Shown here piece after piece: positions 57,248-64,000 of a stretch of DNA of 64,000 nt (position 1 is the stretch's first letter; the number at the start of each line of letters is the position of its first letter). The stretch is from contig NZ_JAJIRO010000001.1 of NCBI RefSeq assembly GCF_025717535.1, positions 806,001 to 870,000 of the forward strand, in the 5' to 3' direction. The notes below the pieces were generated by a model, which was not told the DNA's origin, did no database searches, and saw only the letters and a list, made by a program, of their open reading frames with translations. The stretch comes from Paucibacter sp. Y2R2-4 (GTDB taxonomy: Bacteria; Pseudomonadota; Gammaproteobacteria; Burkholderiales; Burkholderiaceae_C). The translations under genes were made by a program, and so were the position numbers.

Positions 57248-59620
57248 TCATTGCTTTGAGAACGCCAGGCGCTGGGCATTCAAGACCACAAACAGCGAAC
57301 TGCAGGCCATGCCCAGACCTGCAGCCCAAGGCGGCAAAAAGCCCGCCAGAGCCAAAGGAATACAAGCGGCGTTGTAGGCCGCAGCCCAGGCCAAGTTTTG
57401 CCGAATCACACGGGCACTGTGCTGGGCCAGGACACGCGCCGAAGCCAAATCCGCCAGCCGATTGGAGAGCAGCAAGGCATCGGCACTGGCACGCGCCAGC
57501 ATGGCGCCCTGCCCCATCACCACACTGGCGTCGGCGCGCGCCAACACCGGAGCATCGTTGATTCCGTCGCCCACCATCAGCACACAACGCCCCTGAGCCT
57601 GTAACTTGGCCACCAATGCCAGCTTGCTGGCCGGCGTGGCGCCCCCTTGGGCCTGCTGCACGCCCGCCGTCTGAGCCAAACGGCTGACCCGATCGGGGGC
57701 ATCGCCAGACAACAAGACCGTCTTCAAGCCCTGGCGATGCAAGGCCTCGATCGCAGCGACGGCATCAGGACGCAACACCTCACCAAAACGGAGCCCAATC
57801 ATGGCGCCGGCGCGCCCAAAAGCCAATTGCACCTCAACAGGCAAGACCTGACCCTCAGGCGCAGCTTCCGCCACCCAGGCTGGCGCGCCAAGACGCCACA
57901 GCTGCCCTTGCTCGTCCCTTGCCTGCAAACCCAAGCCGGCTTGCTCGCTGATCTGCTGCCATTGAACCGAGGCAGCCTCAGCGCCAGCCGATTCGACCAA
58001 AGCCCGCGAAAAAGGATGCTGCGAGTGACTTGCCAGATCACGGGCCAGGTGCAAGAGCGCCTCGACTTTTACATCAGGGGCCGCGCCGCTTGCAGCGCGG
58101 ACCTCCAACAGCGCCATCCGATCCTCGGTCAGGGTGCCGGTTTTATCGAACACCACGGTGTCCACCCGACACAGCGTTTCCAGCACATCCAACTTCACCA
58201 GCAAGAAGCCGCGCTTGGCCAGCGCAGCCGTGGCAGCCAAACGCGCCGAGGGGGCGGCCAGAGAAAGCGCGCAAGGACAGGTCACGATCAGAACCGACAC
58301 CGCCACCCAGACCGAGCGCGCCGGGTCGATAAAGTGCCAAGCCAAGGCGCCGACCGCCGCCAGGAACAAGACCGCCCACAAGAAAGGGCCGGCCACACGG
58401 TCCGCCAACTCAGTGGCCGCTGGACGCTGCGTCATCGCCTCGCGCATCAAACGAACAATGGACTCGTGCCGCGTATCGGCGCCCACGCGCAAAACGCGCA
58501 CTTCCAGCGGCGCCTGCAAATTCATGCTGGCAGCCACCACTTCGTCGCCCTCCAGCTTGACCACAGGCAAAGACTCACCACTGAGCAAGGACTCATCGAC
58601 GGTACTTCTACCGCGCTCCACCACGCCATCGGCAGGAAATGCCTGACCCGCAAACACCCGCACCCGATCACCGACACCAAGGCGGCTGGGGGCGACCCGC
58701 TCAAGAGAGCCGTCAGGCAGGATGCGCTCGACCGCATCGGGCAGGCGGTTCGCTGCCTGTTCAAGCACCGTTGCCGCGCGGTGGCGCGCTCGCAATTCAA
58801 GATAACGCCCACCCAGCAAAAACGCCACGAACATGGTGAGCGAGTCAAAAAAGACCTCGTCCCCAAAAAAACCACCAGGCTCGAACAGGGCGCCACTGCT
58901 GGCGACGAAAGTGACCGTCAGCCCCAGTGCCACCGGTACATCCATGCCCATTCGACCGGATCGCAGCTGCTGCCACGCGCCCCGAAAGAAGGGCCCAGCC
59001 GAAAAGAGCAGGACTGGCAAGCTCAAGACCCAACAAGCCCATTGCAGCAAGCGCACCAGGTCAGGGCTGATTTCACCAGGCGCAGCGAAGTAGGACGGCG
59101 CCGCCATCATCATCACTTGCATCATCAAAAAAGCAGCCACGAACAAGCGCCACAAGGCCTGGCGGTGCTCACGCTCGCGCAACTGCCGCGCAGGAGCGGC
59201 CACATCTGGTGCCGCGCCATAACCCGCCCGCTCGACGCGTGCCAGAACCTGGGCCAGAGTGCAGCGCGCCGGTTGCCAACGCAGCGTCAGCCGCGCGCTG
59301 GCTGCGTTAACTCGGGCGTTCTGCACGCCCGGCAATTCACACAAAGCTTGTTCGATGATGCCCGCGCAAGCCGCGCAGTGCAGCCCGGACAGCTGGAACT
59401 GAGACTCCGCAATCGCCGCGCTTTCAATGCCGCTTTCAGTGCCGCTTTCAACAAGCAGACGAGCAGATTGCGACTGCGCGCCGACAAGAGAGCTCGACGC
59501 CTCACCCGCCCCACTCAACCAGCGTGTGAAGGGGGCCAGCAGGGCTGGGTCGTCCGGCAGCATGGCGCCTGCAAGAGTCGCGGCTGCGGGGGGGCGGAGT
59601 CGGTTCGAAGCTGAAGTCAT
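57248..59620 (-). CDS. ccoI: Copper-exporting P1B-type ATPase for cbb3 oxidase assembly
   Basis: The 790-residue FixI/CcoI ATPase has an N-terminal metal-binding domain with GLHCAACAG (C82, C85), helices, the TM6 motif CPCALSLA at 448-454, phosphorylation site FDKTGTLTED (D492), and GDGINDAPVLA. It moves copper out of the cytoplasm towards the oxidase. It leads the operon ccoI-S-N-O-Q-P-G-H. An FNR-like box is centred 57 bp upstream. The first 75 residues before the metal-binding domain are a poorly conserved extension. Confidence 0.95.
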   Translation of the reverse strand: MTSASNRLRPPAAATLAGAMLPDDPALLAPFTRWLSGAGEASSSLVGAQSQSARLLVESGTESGIESAAIAESQFQLSGLHCAACAGIIEQALCELPGVQNARVNAASARLTLRWQPARCTLAQVLARVERAGYGAAPDVAAPARQLREREHRQALWRLFVAAFLMMQVMMMAAPSYFAAPGEISPDLVRLLQWACWVLSLPVLLFSAGPFFRGAWQQLRSGRMGMDVPVALGLTVTFVASSGALFEPGGFFGDEVFFDSLTMFVAFLLGGRYLELRARHRAATVLEQAANRLPDAVERILPDGSLERVAPSRLGVGDRVRVFAGQAFPADGVVERGRSTVDESLLSGESLPVVKLEGDEVVAASMNLQAPLEVRVLRVGADTRHESIVRLMREAMTQRPAATELADRVAGPFLWAVLFLAAVGALAWHFIDPARSVWVAVSVLIVTCPCALSLAAPSARLAATAALAKRGFLLVKLDVLETLCRVDTVVFDKTGTLTEDRMALLEVRAASGAAPDVKVEALLHLARDLASHSQHPFSRALVESAGAEAASVQWQQISEQAGLGLQARDEQGQLWRLGAPAWVAEAAPEGQVLPVEVQLAFGRAGAMIGLRFGEVLRPDAVAAIEALHRQGLKTVLLSGDAPDRVSRLAQTAGVQQAQGGATPASKLALVAKLQAQGRCVLMVGDGINDAPVLARADASVVMGQGAMLARASADALLLSNRLADLASARVLAQHSARVIRQNLAWAAAYNAACIPLALAGFLPPWAAGLGMACSSLFVVLNAQRLAFSKQ

Positions 59621-59669
59621 CTTGCTAGGGGGCGGCAGCGTAATCTAGGCGAACTCGGCACAGGCTGGA

Positions 59670-59683
59670 ATGATATAGATCAA
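59670..59683. promoter_or_regulatory. FNR-like box upstream of ccoI
   Basis: Read on the minus strand it is TTGATCTATATCAT, matching TTGAT-N4-ATCAA at nine of ten positions. With a class II arrangement the transcript would start near 59635, 15 nt before the ccoI ATG. Confidence 0.7.
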
Positions 59684-59792
59684 GACCCTTGCGGCGCCGC
59701 ACTCTTTTCAGTCACCCCCTCGCTCAGCATCGATCTCTCAGCAGCAAACACCACCTCCAAAGCCCATGAATGCCCCATCCGAGGCATCCAAA

Positions 59793-59823
59793 CAAAAAAA
59801 GGCCGGTCCAAGACCGGCCTTTC
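59793..59823 (-). terminator. Rho-independent terminator of sodB
   Basis: AAAGGCCGGT pairs with ACCGGCCTTT around a 5-nt loop, and seven T follow on the minus strand. It lies 17 bp after the sodB stop. Confidence 0.92.
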
Positions 59824-59839
59824 GTCAATGCGGAAAAAC

Positions 59840-60421
59840 TCAGGCGAAGTTGGCCTGAGCGAAGTCCCAGTTGACCAGGTTGTTCAGGAACACTTCGACA
59901 AACTTGGGGCGCAGATTGCGGTAGTCGATGTAGTAGGCGTGTTCCCACACATCGATGGTCAGCAAAGCCTTGTCAGCGGTGGTCAGCGGGGTGCCTGCGG
60001 CGCCGGTGTTGACGATGTCCAGGCTACCGTCGGCCTTTTTCACCAGCCAGGTCCAGCCGGAACCAAAATTACCCACGGCACTCTTGGTGAAGGCCTCCTT
60101 GAAGGCATCCAGGCTGCCCCACTTGGCGTTGATCGCGTCGGCCAAAGCGCCGGTCGGTGCGCCGCCGCCATTGGGCTTCATGCAGTTCCAGAAGAAGGTG
60201 TGGTTCCAGATCTGAGCAGCGTTGTTGTAGATCGGGCCGCTGGACTTCTTGACGATCTCTTCCAACGACAGGGCTTCAAACTCAGTGCCCTTTTGCAGAT
60301 TATTCAGGTTCACCACATAGGCGTTGTGATGCTTGCCGTGATGGAACTCCAGCGTTTCGGCGCTGTAGTGCGGGGCCAGGGCGTCCTTGGCATAAGGCAA
60401 GGCGGGAAGGGTATGTTCCAT
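59840..60421 (-). CDS. sodB: Superoxide dismutase [Fe/Mn]
   Basis: The 193-residue enzyme converts superoxide to hydrogen peroxide and oxygen. Metal ligands are in [23 protein letters not shown] and [16 protein letters not shown]. The AQIWNH and GSGWTWLV segments with short length favour the iron form. It is a single-gene unit with its own terminator, between xseA and the cbb3 cluster. Confidence 0.95.
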   Translation of the reverse strand: MEHTLPALPYAKDALAPHYSAETLEFHHGKHHNAYVVNLNNLQKGTEFEALSLEEIVKKSSGPIYNNAAQIWNHTFFWNCMKPNGGGAPTGALADAINAKWGSLDAFKEAFTKSAVGNFGSGWTWLVKKADGSLDIVNTGAAGTPLTTADKALLTIDVWEHAYYIDYRNLRPKFVEVFLNNLVNWDFAQANFA

Positions 60422-60478
60422 GTCAACTCCTCGGTGCGTAAAAAAGTGGGGCGCAAGCCCTGCGGATCGGGCGCGATT

Positions 60479-61825
60479 CTAGGTCTTTGCTGATGGCCTT
60501 GTGCGCGTGCCCTTACTCTTGTGCGGGCTTGTCTTTGAGCCTTCGGTGGCCAGGACCTGCATCTGCGCCTCGCCATCGGCCAAGACGGCGTGCACCTGCT
60601 GACCGACACTCAGTTGCGCCACCGAAGTCAGCGCCCGACCCTGCCCATCGTCAAGCCAGGCATAACCCCGCGCCAAGACACGCTGGGGGTCTAGCGCCGA
60701 CAAACGCGCCTGCAATGAATCCAAGCGCATGCCTTGCGCCCGCAAGGCAGCCGGCGCGGCATGGCGACTGCGCTGCTCCAGATTGTTCAAACGCTGAATC
60801 TGCATGGCCTGCAGCTTGGGCAAGGCCTGACCCCAGCGCTGCGCCAGCAAGGCCAGTTGGCGACGCTGACGGGTCAAAATTTCAGTGGGCCGAGCCAAGC
60901 GCAGCCCCAGACGATCCAAGCGCTGCGCAGCCATGTCCAGGCGCTGCTCCAGCCGCCGAGTCAAGGCAGCGGACAAAGCGGCCAAAGCATCCAGATTGGC
61001 CTGGCGCGAGGGAGCCGCCAACTCGGCCGCAGCCGTGGGCGTGGGGGCGCGCAAATCTGCGGCCAAATCGCACAAGGTCACATCGGTCTCATGGCCCACA
61101 CCACAAATCACCGGCAAGTTTGATGCCGCCACGGCCCGCACCACCCGCTCATCATTGAAGGCCCACAAGTCCTCCAAGGAGCCGCCGCCACGCACCAGCA
61201 AGAGCGCATCGACCTCGGCGCGTTCATTGGCAACTCGCAAAGCAGCCACCAAAGCGGGAGGCGCCTGTTCGCCCTGCACGGGGCTGGGGTAGATGATCAC
61301 CTCCACATGGGGTGCACGCCGCGCCAAGGCGGTCAGCACATCATGCAAGGCCGCACCAGCGGTCGAGGTGATCACGCCGAGTCGGCGCGGAAACGCGGGG
61401 AGAGCTCGCTTGGACGCGGCGTCGAACAAACCGGCCACCTCCAGCTTGGCCTTTAAGCGCAAAAACTGTTCGTACAGCGCCCCCGCACCCGCCCGACGCA
61501 TGGCTTCGACCACGAACTGCAATTCGCCACGCGGTTCATAAAGGGTGAGCCGCCCGCGCATTTCCACCAGCGCCCCATCGGCGGGCGAAAAGTCCAACAA
61601 GCTGGCCGCACGCCGGAACATCGCACAGCGCAACATGGCGGACTGTCCGTCAGCATCCTTCAAACTGAAGTAGCAATGCCCGCTGGCGGCACGAGTAAAA
61701 CCCGACAACTCGCCGCCGACCACGCAAACGGAAAACCGCGCCGAGAGGCTGTCGCTGACGGCCATCAAGAGCGCGGCCACACCCCAGACACGACGCTGTG
61801 GCGCGGCCTGCAGAGGCTCATTCAT
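60479..61825 (-). CDS. xseA: Exodeoxyribonuclease VII large subunit
   Basis: The 448-residue nuclease subunit has an N-terminal OB-fold (CVVGGELSGFTRAASGHCYF) and the exonuclease core LGVITSTAGAALHDVLT, RGGGSLEDLWAFNDE, ICGVGHETDVTLCDLAADLR and PTPTAAAELA, followed by a long coiled-coil region. The start at 61825 is chosen over an ATG 13 codons upstream. The small subunit gene xseB is not adjacent. It is divergent from exbB. Confidence 0.93.
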   Translation of the reverse strand: MNEPLQAAPQRRVWGVAALLMAVSDSLSARFSVCVVGGELSGFTRAASGHCYFSLKDADGQSAMLRCAMFRRAASLLDFSPADGALVEMRGRLTLYEPRGELQFVVEAMRRAGAGALYEQFLRLKAKLEVAGLFDAASKRALPAFPRRLGVITSTAGAALHDVLTALARRAPHVEVIIYPSPVQGEQAPPALVAALRVANERAEVDALLLVRGGGSLEDLWAFNDERVVRAVAASNLPVICGVGHETDVTLCDLAADLRAPTPTAAAELAAPSRQANLDALAALSAALTRRLEQRLDMAAQRLDRLGLRLARPTEILTRQRRQLALLAQRWGQALPKLQAMQIQRLNNLEQRSRHAAPAALRAQGMRLDSLQARLSALDPQRVLARGYAWLDDGQGRALTSVAQLSVGQQVHAVLADGEAQMQVLATEGSKTSPHKSKGTRTRPSAKT

Positions 61826-62246
61826 ACGCCAGCCCAATGAAGACGCGGGCCTGGAAGTCCACAAGCGCAGCCAGACTGGCTCGAACGGACATTGTTCGCG
61901 TCACGCCACTGTCACACGCATATAAACGCTTGTTTTTCAAGTTATTTTTCCTGCCCAAGAATGAGGCAATGTGTCCAAAGCCTTGATTTTTCTGGGTCTA
62001 GCCATCCGTCAGGGCCGCTTGCCCACAAAGTTATCCACAGCGAAAGTGGATTGTTACGCGACTGTCAAAAAGCCAAGAATCGCCCCAACAAGACGCATCG
62101 GCGGGACACTGGTTTCCATCGTCTGGACGACTCGCCAGTTCAGGCCATAATCGCCCGCAGTTCAGATCCCGCTGACCGCAAGCCTGAGGCCAGCGCAAGC
62201 CCTTCAAGGGGCCGGATCGCCACTTTTCTTTCACCAGGGGTTGTCC
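61826..62246. other. Intergenic stretch between divergent xseA and exbB, 421 bp
   Basis: This stretch must hold the promoters of both genes. It contains one perfect DnaA box, TTATCCACA at 62031-62039, and no other clear signal. No open reading frame with protein-like composition was found. Confidence 0.55.
62031..62039 (+). promoter_or_regulatory. Single perfect DnaA box
   Basis: The sequence TTATCCACA equals the consensus DnaA box. It is isolated and lies about 208 bp before exbB. It could be a DnaA-regulated promoter element or chance. Confidence 0.45.
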
Positions 62247-62864
62247 TTGTTTTCGATCATACAAGCCGCCGGTTGGCCGATTTGGCCCTTGCTGATCTGT
62301 TCTGTCATCGCGCTCACCTTGATCATCGAGAGGTTTTCAAGCCTGCGCACCAGCCGCGTGGCGCCGCGCCGCCTGCTGGATGAGGTGCTGGGCATCAGCA
62401 GCCAGAACTTACCCACCCCCGACGTGGTGAACCGCCTGGCCGAACATTCCTTGTTGGGCCAAGTGTTGGCCGCCGGCCTGCGCGCGGTCACGGCCGAGCC
62501 CCGCATGCCCGCCTCCAAATTGCAGCAGGTGTTTGAGCTGGCCGGACGGCGCGCCATCCATCAGCTGGAGCGTTACCTCAACACCCTGGGCACGATTGCG
62601 ACGGCGGCGCCCTTGCTGGGCTTGCTCGGCACCGTGGTCGGCATGATCGAGATCTTTGGCGCACAAACCCCCAGCGGCGGCAATCCAGCGCAACTGGCAC
62701 ACGGGATTTCGGTCGCCCTTTACAACACGGCTTTTGGCCTGATGGTGGCGATTCCCTCGCTGATGTTCTATCGCTATTTCCGGGGCCGGGTGGAAGAGTA
62801 TGTGCTGGAGCTGGAACAATCCAGCGACCGCATGCTGAGCCATCTGCAGCGCTTCACCAGCTGA
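62247..62864 (+). CDS. exbB: ExbB/TolQ-family proton channel protein
   Basis: The 205-residue inner-membrane protein has three helices and the MotA/TolQ/ExbB core (LNTLGTIATAAPLLGLLGTV; HGISVALYNTAFGLMVAIPS). With ExbD it couples the proton gradient to an outer-membrane or envelope partner. No ATG fits; TTG at 62247, 6 bp after AGGGG, is the best start, and TTG at 62241 is also possible. It is followed 21 bp later by exbD and then lpxK, a known beta-proteobacterial order. Confidence 0.9.
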   Translation: MFSIIQAAGWPIWPLLICSVIALTLIIERFSSLRTSRVAPRRLLDEVLGISSQNLPTPDVVNRLAEHSLLGQVLAAGLRAVTAEPRMPASKLQQVFELAGRRAIHQLERYLNTLGTIATAAPLLGLLGTVVGMIEIFGAQTPSGGNPAQLAHGISVALYNTAFGLMVAIPSLMFYRYFRGRVEEYVLELEQSSDRMLSHLQRFTS

Positions 62865-62885
62865 AGCGGCGAGGAACCCGAAGTC

Positions 62886-63302
62886 ATGAAATTCAGGCAA
62901 CGCCGCAGCGAAGATCCCGAGATCAACCTCATCCCATTCATCGACGTCTTGTTGGTGATTCTGATCTTCCTGATGCTGTCCACCACCTATTCCAAGTTCA
63001 CCGAGTTGCAGATCACGCTGCCCACGGCCGATGCTGAAAAGCTCAAAGACCGGCCGCGTGAAATCATTGTCTCGGTCGCGGCGGACGGGCGCTATGTTGT
63101 CAACGGTCAGGCCGTTGACGGCCGCGCGGTTGAGCTGCTGAGCGCCGCACTGACCCAAGCGGCCGGCGGACAAGCCGAGACCGTGGTGATCGTGTCGGCC
63201 GATGCAGCCGCGGCCCACCAATCAGTGGTCAATGTGATGGATGCCGCGCGGCGCGCCGGCCTGTCCAAATTGACCTTCGCGGCGCAAAGCAACACGCCGT
63301 AA
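62886..63302 (+). CDS. exbD: ExbD/TolR-family protein
   Basis: The 138-residue single-pass protein has the conserved INLIPFIDVLLVILIFLMLS helix with the protonatable Asp (D20). It also has an ITLPTA-type periplasmic start and a C-terminal domain ending TFAAQSNTP. It partners ExbB. It is followed 20 bp later by lpxK. Confidence 0.92.
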   Translation: MKFRQRRSEDPEINLIPFIDVLLVILIFLMLSTTYSKFTELQITLPTADAEKLKDRPREIIVSVAADGRYVVNGQAVDGRAVELLSAALTQAAGGQAETVVIVSADAAAAHQSVVNVMDAARRAGLSKLTFAAQSNTP

Positions 63303-63322
63303 GCAGCGGGCGAACTCAAACA

Positions 63323-64000
63323 TGAGCAAGGCGCATGGCCAAGAGCCAGACAGCTTTGCAGATCGACTGCAACGCGACTGGATCACCGACGGCCCATTGG
63401 CGCAACTGTTTCGCCCGCTGGCCGGGCTGTATGGCGCGCTGCTGAGCCTGCGCGCCCTGCTCTACCGCCGCAATTACATGCACACCGGCAAGCTGAGCGT
63501 GCCGGTGGTCGTGGTGGGCAATTGGATCGTCGGCGGCGCCGGCAAGACACCCACCACCTTGGCCTTGCTGGCACATTTCAAAAAGCTGGGCCTGCAGGCT
63601 GGCGTGGTGTCTCGCGGTTATGGCCGCAACGGCGAAGGCATTTGCTTGGTCACGGCTGATCACAGCGCGGCCGAGGTGGGCGATGAGCCCTTGCTGATCC
63701 ATTTGCGCAGCGGCGCACCGGTGGCCGTAGGGCAAGACCGCGTGGCAGTTGCACAGGCCTTGCTGGATGCCCATCCGCAGCTCCAGTTGCTGATCAGTGA
63801 TGACGGGCTGCAGCACCTGCGTTTGCCGAGACAGCTGTCGGTATTGCTGTTCGACGAGCGCGGCCTGGGCAATGGCCGCCTATTGCCGGCCGGGCCGCTG
63901 CGTCAGCGGCCAACTCAGCATTTGCAAGCGCATGAATTGGTTCTGTATAACGCGCCAACTCCCAGCACCGCGCTGCCAGGCTTTCTCGCCAAACGAAGTC
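63323..64000 (+). CDS. lpxK: Tetraacyldisaccharide 4'-kinase, N-terminal part
   Basis: The reading frame starts MSKAHGQEPDSFADRLQRDW and stays open to the window end (226 codons seen of about 330). It adds the 4'-phosphate of lipid A. The Walker A-like motif is GNWIVGGAGKTPTT near residue 70, with SRGYGR and SDDGLQHLRLPR further on. It belongs to the exbB-exbD-lpxK operon. The C-terminal end is outside the window. Confidence 0.95.

Noticed and set aside
61826-62246. Possible replication origin because of a DnaA box
   Set aside because: Only one box, no AT-rich unwinding region and no dnaA, dnaN, gidA or parAB genes nearby.

Overview
The window is GC-rich, gene-dense bacterial chromosome with no phage, insertion sequence, integron or CRISPR array. 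Several features point to a betaproteobacterium of the order Burkholderiales, probably the Roseateles/Rubrivivax/Leptothrix group: ribF-ileS-lspA, cysS-alkA-accA-tilS-lysC next to tRNA-Ser(GCT), clpS-clpA beside a cold-shock gene, a cbb3 oxidase cluster ordered ccoI-S-N-O-Q-P-G-H next to fnr and hemN, and exbB-exbD-lpxK. The genus is inferred from gene order and protein style only.

1-7.5 kb (minus strand): an operon with the layout iaaA-gsiABCD (isoaspartyl peptidase plus glutathione/peptide ABC importer), headed by an RpiR-type regulator and followed by a P1-family aminopeptidase cut by the window edge. Two copies of a TTGAAAR-N4-CTTTCAM dyad, 32 bp apart, lie just upstream of the regulator. 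7.6-24.4 kb: rsuA, a hybrid histidine kinase, ribF-ileS-lspA, a DUF2189 membrane protein, two further histidine kinases, two EamA-type transporters, an SDR lacking the usual catalytic Tyr/Lys, a diguanylate cyclase and a small outer-membrane barrel. None of the three kinases has a separate response-regulator gene nearby.

24.4-31.6 kb: a small membrane protein, an MHS-type transporter with a large Cys-containing insertion, a DsbA-fold isomerase, DUF1289 and YbaK-like proteins, a small secreted protein, a solitary ParB-like protein with no ParA, and a DUF484-GGDEF cyclase. 31.7-44.1 kb: tRNA-Ser(GCT) with promoter and terminator; lysC, tilS, accA, alkA and cysS on the minus strand; a TPR protein, two cyclophilins, lpxH and mtfA on the plus strand; then clpS-clpA on the minus strand.

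44.3-51.6 kb: cspA-like gene, dimeric icd and monomeric icd side by side, a SafE-type membrane protein, hemN and fnr. 51.7-59.7 kb: the complete cbb3 oxidase and assembly cluster, including a 51-residue ccoQ. FNR-type boxes lie between hemN and fnr (perfect), before ccoI (9/10) and inside the 3' end of ccoS upstream of ccoN (9/10). This supports one low-oxygen regulon of FNR, oxygen-independent heme synthesis, copper delivery and the high-affinity oxidase. 59.8-64 kb: sodB, xseA, then exbB-exbD-lpxK, with lpxK cut by the right edge.

Most of the window is housekeeping. The least explained elements are the RpiR double operator, the solitary ParB-like protein, the transporter insertion, the ccoS-internal FNR box, the AAGTCTTA repeat before the monomeric icd and several short tandem repeats at gene borders. 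I did not see a clearly new multi-gene system.
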